Source of the DNA: Mytilisepta virgata
Lineage: Eukaryota > Mollusca > Bivalvia > Mytilida > Mytilidae
Length of the DNA stretch: 64,000 bases
Direction: 5' to 3'
Assembly: GCA_028015205.1 (NCBI GenBank)
Contig: JAPWFG010000020.1
Span: 3,100,001 to 3,164,000, forward strand
Position numbers and translations under genes: made by a program. Numbering within the stretch: the stretch's first letter is position 1; every line of letters begins with the position of its first letter. The notes under the pieces were generated by a model that saw only the letters and a list, made by a program, of their open reading frames with translations, was not told the origin of the DNA and searched no databases. Shown here in pieces: positions 36,250 through 46,000 of this stretch.

Positions 36250-36640
36250 TTTTCAGAATAAAATGGCCGTCCCCGAAGAAGAAGAAAGGAAAGAAGAATA
36301 TATATATATAATAAAAGAAAATAATAATAAGAAACGGAGCACAAACCATAAGTCCCCCAAACATTGTTTGGGAGACTGAATAACTACATAAAACAAGCTT
36401 TTCATCATATTATCGGGATAAAAAATACATCGAAATATCTATTTTATGGAAAAAAGCTATTTATGGACTTAAGCGCAACATTTTGTGGACTTGAGCGGAA
36501 ATTGTTACTGTGGACTTTAGCGATGTTTTTTGTGGATTTTAGCGGAAAGTTTGTTGACTTTAACGGAACTTTTTTGTGGACTTTAGCGGTATTGTGGACT
36601 TTAGTTGAATTGTGGTTTTAACGGTGCCACAAGGCACCTG

Positions 36641-37645
36641 ATAACAAAAATTAAAATATAATCTTCCATCATTCACATTTTGATCTTCTCTAAAACCACT
36701 AGTCCAATTAGAACCTGAAACTTTTGAAGAATTTTACTTGGTTGGTCCTCTTTTAAAAATATACCCGACGGTCTATATCTCCAACCTATATGGCTGCTGT
36801 TGCTACAAATAGAAAAAATAAGCAAAAAATATTTCAAAATCTCTTCTGAAACTACTAGGCCAACTGTTACAAAATTTGGTGTAAAGATCCTTAAATGTAT
36901 CCTATCACTCAGTCTGTATACCAAAATGGCCGCAAAAGTAGATTATAGTTTATCATAGGCTCATATCGGAAAAATCACATAAAGATCTTCTTGTCTGATA
37001 CCACAAAGTCTTTTGGAATCAAAATTTTTAACCATGGCCCTTAGGTCGTCATCGTTCAAAATTGTATCCGATGACCTGGACCGCCAAAGCCAATCTTATT
37101 TTAACATACTAGTAGTTTATATGTACAACTGTATATTTTAACATATAAAAATCTTCTTGTCTGAAACAGCTGAGTCAATTTGAACCAGACTTGACGCCAA
37201 TGGTCCTTATGGGGTCCTCTTTCAAGATCATATATTTTGACCTCGACCGGTTAGTTTAAAATAAGACCCTATGTGAAAACTCACTAAAGATCGTCTTATC
37301 TGAAGCCCAAAGCCATGTGGAGCAAACTTGGCACCAATGGTGCTTAGGTGGTCCTCTTTCAAGATTGTATTCGATGACCCAGACCACAAATCAAAATGAC
37401 CGCCCATATGACTTTAACATAGGACCTTATATGAGAATATATTTAAAGATCTACTGAAACTAATGAGTTCAATTGAAACCGGATTTGGCAGCAATGGTCA
37501 TTAGAAAATTCACTAGAGCTATTTCTTTTCGTCTGAAGCCACAAAGCCAGTTTGAACCAGACCTCTTTCAGAAAATTCACATGAAGTTTTTCTGGTCTGA
37601 AATCTTTTTACCCATTTTGAATCAAAATTTGCAGAATTCGTGCAA
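36641..37645 (-). repeat. Family B core units without ends
   Basis: Five to six diverged units of about 170-190 bp, marked by CTGAAACC, CCAATGGTCCTTA and GGTCCTCTTTC, begin directly at the edge of the preceding element. No head or tail module is seen. Confidence 0.6.
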
Positions 37646-37804
37646 AGGGGGTCTTCTTTGAAAGTGTTTACATGTAACACCATCAGCAACAAAGATGTCT
37701 GCACAATCATAGATTTAGTTATGTTTTATTTGGGCAAATCAAATCTGTCGTTATTAAAATGTAAGTCACGAGATCATGCAAGAAAGGAATTCATTGCAAA
37801 AATA

Positions 37805-37985
37805 TATTGTTCAAAGACATGGTTTGAACAATTAGACAAAACCAACCCACCCCACAGTAAATGAAGTGTATGACCACGAAAATACTACTATAAAATATTT
37901 AACAGAGATATTAGCTTCATGAACTGGTGCTCCCATTATTTTATATAAAGGAAAAACAATAAATATACAACAGACTCTCACAGAA
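37805..37985 (+). repeat. Dispersed repeat, copy 2
   Basis: Second copy of the sequence at 31795-31935, interrupted by about 50 extra bases in the middle. It is followed by a locally GC-richer stretch (37990-38150) whose origin I do not recognise. Confidence 0.6.
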
Positions 37986-39588
37986 AGTCACCCGGACACA
38001 TAATACAGACTCCGAGCCGACCAGTCCTTTGATCTTACTCCTAGATGCCGCGTGCTTGGCAGAGAAGCAGCAAATACCAATTTTGATGTCCAAGACCTTC
38101 CGAACTCAAGGCGAGCACGCTACGACGAGAACACCAAGGCGGTTTGCTCCGTTGAACACATTAGTATAGTTCATGATAATGTTATTTATTATGTCCATTT
38201 GCATTTGAAACTTTTGTCATTTGGTTTGTTAAATGTGATCATTAACTTGTATATCTGTTGAAATTAAGATTTGATTAGTTTTAAAAACTTTGCTACACAA
38301 TAATATGCATGTATAATACAATAAGAGTATAATTCAGTGTTCATTAAATATATTCTATAGTATACGTTTTGGTGTATTATAGTGATGTTTATTCTCTTAA
38401 TATAATGTTCGGGTAACATTTCTAATATACTGATTATTGAAGCAAATGAAGGTTTATTTCTGGTTCCATTTTGAATTGTTCATGGTCTGTAACCAAGTAT
38501 CTATTTCAGTGGCTTGTTGACAATGTCAAAAATATGTAATAGTTATAGCACTAGAACATGGGGTATTCGAATAAGATTACCCCGATGAACGGAAGTTTGA
38601 TCTTATAAACGGTGTGACCCATGCTCTCGGCTGAAAATGCTGTAGTTGGAAGAAAATTGATTTGTCACTCATACCAAATAGATGTCAAACAAGAAAAATC
38701 AGACCTGAGAAATGTTTAAAATATACTGACCAAGAGTTCATATCACATTATGGGAGAAATGGTAAATCATACATATATGGTACCAAAAGTCACTGCCCTG
38801 CGATTAAGTTGCAAAACAGATTCATTATGGTTGGGGCAAAATACCTATCTTCAATCCCGAATTCTTCTCCCTTGTCTTTTCAATGAATCATTGTGGATTA
38901 TATCTCTACCCCAGGTATGTCTCACTCCATTTTTGTCGTTTTAATAAGTAAGTTTTTATTACGTATAATGTCATTCGTTTTATATTTAAGATAACAAATG
39001 AAACCTGACCATACTTTGTACACTGAGGTCAAAACGTAAAACAACGAGCTAATCTTAACGGAAGTACCTTCGTGAGGGTTTCCAATGAAGATTTTTACAT
39101 TTAGCTGAATGCATGTTTCCCCACAATTTACCCGGTAAAGGTAAAGTTTTACATATAATGTGGTACAATTGAAGCGCTTGCTTGTCTGATGGAGTATTTT
39201 TCTAATGTTGAGATAACAAGGACGGCATACAGTGCCTTACATAATTCCTGATTACTAATTAGGCTTTTCATGTTGCCTTAAGTACTTTTCATTTACATGC
39301 GTTGTAGAACACGATAATACACAGCGTATGCCTAGACAGCATTTTGTTTTATTAGCGGTTCAACAGACCCCTATTATTTTTTCAACAGTTATTGATATTA
39401 ACTGAAAAGAAAAATTATTTTATTTTTGCGGAAGGATGTCTTCATCTTGAAAGCGGTTTCTCAGATATAAGAAAACAAAACGCTTGCCTTTGGCATTGTA
39501 AGTCACACGAAAGAATTACCAGAGTATTCGATACTAGATAGGAATATGATTATTGTTATTACTCCAAGTTTTTAAAATTATTTTTCAG
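37986..39588. other. Upstream region or 5' UTR intron of the first TMLHE gene
   Basis: No confident exon. Because the coding exon begins right after an acceptor-like AG, at least the last part is probably a 5' UTR intron and the promoter lies further left. A relatively GC-rich segment at 37990-38150 has an open frame without recognised domain. Confidence 0.35.
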
Positions 39589-39594
39589 CAGAAT

Positions 39595-40006
39595 ATGTCA
39601 TCACTACACAGAGCTTTAAATAGGATGTTATTTTGTCCCAGAGTATTACGATGCATCAATTACACAAGGCATGGAATAAAATATACCATGAACATTAAAT
39701 GTTACAGATTCATATTGACATCGTGCAGACATTTCAACACTCGAAAATCGTTTAGTGAAAAACAAAATAACAGTAAATGTGTAGATACGAACAGCAGATT
39801 TGAAACATACAAACATGGGATTCGTCTGAGTTCTGGTATTTACAACATTGACCTTCCATTTGTGTGGCTTAGAGACCATTGTAGGTGTGAACAATGTTTC
39901 AATCAGGAGACTTTCCAAAGGAAAACCGATGGAACTTCATTCACCTTGTCAACCGTTAATTATCCAGAATCAGTGGACTTGGATAATCGTTTGTTGAACA
40001 TTAATT
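39595..40006 (+). CDS. TMLHE: TMLHE copy 1, exon 1
   Basis: Start codon, presumed mitochondrial presequence (MSSLHRALNRMLF, rich in R, K and H), then the N-terminal domain with FVWLRDHCRCEQCFNQ, whose cysteines bind zinc in related hydroxylases. The acceptor TTTTTCAG lies at 39581-39588, six bases before the ATG, suggesting a non-coding first exon upstream. Donor GTAAGT at 40007; the last base T completes a Trp codon with exon 2. Confidence 0.93.
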
Positions 40007-43000
40007 GTAAGTATTAAAAGTAGTATATTATTTCTTGTGTGTTTACTTAAAATATTTATTAAGACAATGGATAGTAGATACAAAAGATCGAATATGCATC
40101 GGGAAGATATATTAAAAATGAAAATTTCATATTATGAGATTTTGTCCCCCTAGTAATGATTGCCACCAATGACCGTTTATTACTTCCAGTTCAAATGAAT
40201 GACTGGTCCCTCTTATTAGACTCATGTACCAGCTCATTTATATTATTTCTATACTAGTATGAAATTGATTGAATATCCTACTATGACGTGTGAAACGTTG
40301 CATTATTCACAAAAAACAAAATATATGTTCATAAAATTAAATAATTGTTCGTAAAAACGAATATATGTTCATAAAAACAAAATATATATTCAATAAATCA
40401 AAATATGTGTTCATAAAACATAAAATCCAAATATTCATTCATAAAATCCAAATATTCATTCATAAAATCCAAATATTGACTCATAAAATCAAAATATTTA
40501 TTCATAAAATCCAAATATTGATTCATAAAATCAAAATATTCATTCATAAAATCCAAAAAATATTCATTCGTAAAATCAAAATATTGATTCATAAAATCCA
40601 AATATTCATTCATAAAATCCAAATATTGATTCATAAAATCAAAATATTTATTCATAAAATCCAAATATTGATTTATAAAATCCAAATATTGATTCATAAA
40701 ATCTAAATATTCATTCATAAAATCAAAATATTCATTCATAAAATCCAAATATTGATTCATAAAATCAAAATATTTATTCATAAAATCCAAATATTGATTC
40801 ATAAAATCAAAATATTCATTCATAAAATCCAAATATTCATTCATAAAATCCAAAAAATATTCATTCGTAAAATCAAAATTCATAAAATCAAAATATTCAT
40901 TCGTAAAATCAAAATATTGATTCATAAAATCCAAAAAATATTCATTCGTAAAATCCAAATATTCATTCATAAAATCAAAATAGTCATTCATAAAATAAAA
41001 TATATATGTTCGTAAAATTTATAAATACGTTCAATAATTTGCATCATGGAATAATCGTTTCTTTTGTAACAGTGTATTTGATTGGACAATCAAAAACGAA
41101 ACTAGGATGACGTACTGGTCGTATGGCGGGGAAAATTGACTCTAAGTTTCATTGAACAAAATGGCTAATGATAGGTGCATGCTATCATTTCATGAAATTG
41201 TTGTACCAGAAAAACACTGATTAGACTGTTTATTCAAAAGATTAAGAAGACACTAGGTCCTCACAGACTTCAGCCAGTATGCACACGTCACATCATCATC
41301 AATCAGCGACAGCGTTGCATAATTTGTAAATTGTAAAACTTGAGCGTTTAGGAAGTCGTGTACAGGACCCCATATGGTACCCCTATGATACCCCCCCCCC
41401 CCTTATGATTTTTTTTTGTTTTTTTTTGCGATTTTTCAGATATTTTTCTCTTGGAATTCACATGGATATTACTATCAAGCCGTATTTTCTATCCACAGCG
41501 GGATACTTATATGTACTCTTTATACATACGTGTGCATACTGGCTGAAGTCTGTGAGGACCTAGTGTCTTCTTAATCTTTTGAATAAACAGTCTAATCAGT
41601 GTATTTCTGGTACCACAACCTTATGAAATGATAGCATGCACCTATCATTAGCCATTTTGTTCAATGAAACTTAGAGTCAATTTTCCCCGCCATACGACCA
41701 GTCATCCTAGTTTCGTTTTTGATTGTCTAATCAAATACACTGTGACAAAAGAAACGATTATCCCATGATGCAAGTTATTGAAAGTATTTATAAATTTTAC
41801 GAACATATATATTTTATTTTATGAATGAATATTTTAATTTTATGAATGAATATTTGGATTTTATGAATGAATATTTGAATTTTATGTTTTATGGACACAT
41901 ATTTTGATTTATTGAATATATATTTTGTTTTTATGAACAAATATTCGTTTCTACGAACAATTATTTAATTTTATGAACATATATTTTGTTTTTTTGTGAA
42001 TATTGCAACGTTTCACACGCCATATCCTACTTCAAACATAGCTCTATCCTTATTTACCCTTTCTGTCCTATAAATGTGTGTTGTGTGTAATGCTTGGATA
42101 CGGCTAAACGTCAATGAGACAAAATCTTACATGTTAGTTGTTAAAATATAGATATAATTTACTATGACATCACCAACGTATTACTCCGCAGTCCGCTATT
42201 AGATATTTCGGAACTAAGTAAGTTATTCAAATGATTCTACCTGCAATTTTGGATGAGAAAATTCTTGAAAAGTACGTATATGGACTGTTTTAAATTTTTG
42301 GAACAGGTTATACTTGTATATCACATTGATCAGTAAAATATATAAAAAAGCATTTAGCAGATTAACTATCTTAAGAATGTTGAAGTATCAGGTGTCTCGA
42401 AAAGTTATGATCAATATATATTTCTCATTTATTAGACCCATTCTAGAATATGGGGATATAGTGTGGGGATAATTGTTCATTACAGGAGGCAAATTTTTTG
42501 GAGAGTGTTCAGGTTGAAGTTTTTAGATTATTACTGGACTCGAAGTCAATTCCTTTAAAACTAAACTGTACGGGGAACTTGGCTGAGAGCCACTCTATAA
42601 TAAACGTGAAAAACATAGGCTTGTACTTGTGTATAAAATTATAGTAAATGGACTTTGCACAAATTACTTTGTTTTATCTTGTTCAACCATAATGTAGAAA
42701 ACGTACATAATAATAATTTTAGACAGCAAATTTCTTGTAATGATTTGCGTCTACCATTTTGCGAACAATAACAGTTTTTTATCTAGTACACTGCGGCTTT
42801 GGAATCAGTTACCAGTATCAACTAGATCTAATCAGCGTGTTGAAATTTTTAACAAAAAATTGAATTAAGATCTTCAGAAGACGCCCGTTTTCGTAAAAAT
42901 TGGTAATAGAAATGAAAATATTGTGCTATGATGCGAGCAATTCAAATGAACACTTTCTCCGTCATCACTACTCTTATCTAACAATGCAAACTGTGCACAC

Positions 43001-46000
43001 TGGGGAAGTCAAGTTGAAGGTGTTGAACGGTTTTTCTTTTTTTGTCCCTTATATGATATTTAGTCACTGCAGAGAACTTGTGCAGAACTCAGTATTGACT
43101 TTCATACGCAGAATATTCTGTTTGGAAAAGATCAATAATTTTGACAATGAAAAGTTGGTACATGCTGTTAATGATTTCATAATAATAGTAAGATTTTCAT
43201 AATGTGAGACAAATATTAAATGGTGGACTGTTGACAGACTTGATTATAAATACATGTACTGTTGAGATTTATTATTTACTAATTTTGGTAATGATTTATA
43301 GTTAATTTCTATTACAAAGCTGAAAGATTGAACACTCTGACAATAAAGTTTTGAAATTTTGATTATACTATATGGGAAACCATTCTACAATTGAAATGGA
43401 GGTTTTTTAAATACTTTCAATCAAACATCTATTAAAGGCAACAATTTGGTGAATACAAGCACTCTGAAAAGACACTGAAACTTTTAAATCACTTTACAAA
43501 ATCCAGTTAATCTTGCAAATCATGAATTGATTTTAAAATGTTATTTCCACTTTAATCAATTGAATTACCTCGCTTTGGTTATAGTTATGAAATGACTACG
43601 TGTGAATGGAGAGGACTTATAATATAGGCATTGCCTGCTGTCCAATCCTTTCAGATTCTTTTTCTGAATAAATTATGTTTAAAATTACTTGTATAACTTA
43701 CTTTGGTCAGTTTACCCTCAAAATGAGCGCGTAAACTGTCTCAAAGAAGGTTACATCAAGTTTTCCAAAATTGAAAACAATCCTTATATAACGTGCATTA
43801 AGTAAGTCATCACAACATGCCTATTTGTAATAGGAAGATTCATTTGTGATGCTGTAAGTGCCAATAATAGACTTTTAAAAACTTATTTACTGGAAGTCGA
43901 CACCGAAAGTGCTGTCTTTGTCTTGTCGCAAGGTTTTGGTACAGCTACTTCATTATTTAGGAACAGCAATAAAAACACTTATGTTCCAGTATTACGTGGG
44001 TTTGTTTTTCATGTGTATTAACCAACATCTCTTTCAAAGTATTACAAAGTCAATATTATATTTTATCAACGTACGATATGTATGACAATGGAATGTTATT
44101 ACATGTATACAGAGTGTTGATTTTTTAGGGAAAGATGGTCACATTACTAGTTACAGTGTTAACTGGTTGATACAAAACACATACCACGAACACAACAAGG
44201 GCACTTCATGTAGATTTCTGTGGAACAAGGAGCTGCTTCAGAGTGTTCCTATTCCAATTGTACAGTATGAAGAATATATGGACACAGAAGAAGGTTTAAA
44301 GACGCATCTAAGCAGTATGGTAAAGTTTGGATTTTCTATAGTATCTGGGGTAAGTTGACAAAAAAATATAAATTTAAGTAATCAATTTTATAAAGATTGG
44401 TTAATATTTGCAGGTCACGTATATCAGTTTTTTCACAGAAACGATGACTAAATTTTGATTTAATTATTCATCGGATATTCGATGTAGGAAAAGTACAAGT
44501 TGGCTGGAATGCCGCTCAAGGTCGAAATGTTGAAAGTCGAAATTATAACACAAAATGAAGAATACTTTTGAAACTTTGTTTACCGACATTATATTAACAT
44601 GAAGTAAAGGATATGTTTATATAACCTCTTTTGATTATCCCAGCTTCATATTTATACTGAATTATATTGTATCTAGTTGCTAGGCAGGTATCATAAAAAT
44701 ATTCTATTCCCATTTAATTATTTTTTTCTGTTTATACATGTACTTGTTTTAGCAATTCATCATAAACAAAAGCGTTATTTAATCAGTTTTTAATGAAATT
44801 GTTTTATTTAATATTGTTTATGCTATAAGTTAAATATTTCTGACTTCAACATATTATGCATGTGCCTATTTTTGATTAATATACATTACACAGGTTGAAC
44901 AAAATCACAATGGAACCTTGGAAGTATCAAAAAGAATATGTCATTTGATGGAGACGTTTTACGGTCATTCTTGGCAATTTACAACAGACATGGCATTTAA
45001 GGATACTGCTTACACTACGTATGCACTTGGTGCTCATACAGATAACACATATTTCAGTTCACCTTCAGGGTAAGTATAAAATAAAACATTGAATTTTTTT
45101 TTAATAGTGAGGAAAGTAGTATATATGCGGTTCTAAATTAGGATTTGAGGAGGTGCCGGAAGTGACGTCACCGAAAGCGGAAATTACGTCACAGGAAGTG
45201 ACGTCACGGAACCGGAAGAACCCGGAAGTGGTTTATGCGCATGCGCAATCGGAAGTGATGTATTTTCCCCATTATTTGTTTACGGAAGTGACGTCAGTCG
45301 AGTGCTAGGACCCGGATGTGTCGTATTCGCATGTGTGACTGGAACCGGAAGTGGTTTGGGTACATGCGCAACCGGAAGTAGTTGATTTTCCCATAATTTG
45401 TTTACGGAAGTGACCTAAGTCACAAGCCGGGACCCGGATGTGTCGGCTGAGCATGTGTAAACGGAACCGGAAGTGGATTGCGCGCATTGCTCATCGCTGT
45501 TTTTCTCTTTCTCTTGTTGCTTGTTGCTGTTCATCGCTAATCATGACTATACTCGCGTGTTCATTTCAGTTTCTTTGGGCCTCTTGTGGCTGTTTTCGCT
45601 GCTGCTCTGCTCCCGCTGCTTGTTGCTGTTTGTCATCGCTGCTCTTCTCTTGCTCATCGCTGTTTTTCTTTTGCTCTTTGCTGTTCGTCGCTACTCATGA
45701 CGATACTCACGTGCTCAGTTCAGTTTTTTAAGGCTACTTGTCGCTGTTTTCGCTGCTACTGCTGCTCCTGCTGTTCGTAATCGCTGCTTTTCTCTTGCTC
45801 TTTGCTGTTCATCGCTAATCATGACTATACTCACGTGCTCATTTCAGTTTTTTGGGGCTAATTGTCGCTGTTTTCGCTGCTCCTGCTGCTTGTTGCTGTT
45901 CATCATCGCTGTTCTTCTCTTGCTCATCGCTGTTTTTCTCTTGCTCTTTGCTGTTCATCGCTACTCATGACTATACTTACGTGCTCATTTCAGTTTTTTT

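Larger units (their letters stand above)
34521..36640. mobile_element. Element with minisatellite-built terminal inverted repeats, about 2.1 kb
   Basis: The left edge GAGGCACTGTGGCACCGTTA and the right edge (complement CAGGTGCCTTGTGGCACCGT) are inverted. Inside each edge lies an array of a 16-22 bp unit with the core GTGGACTTTAGCGG (about eight units on the right, 36470-36620) or its complement CCGCTAAAGTCCAC (left, 34535-34680). The interior contains a truncated family B element, several G or C homopolymers and an AT microsatellite near 36298. The frame at 36364-36621 is produced by the right array. No transposase was recognised. Confidence 0.7.

Noticed and set aside
40398..40991. 197-codon minus-strand ORF
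   Set aside because: Product of a 21-bp minisatellite whose period is divisible by three; no start context or domain.
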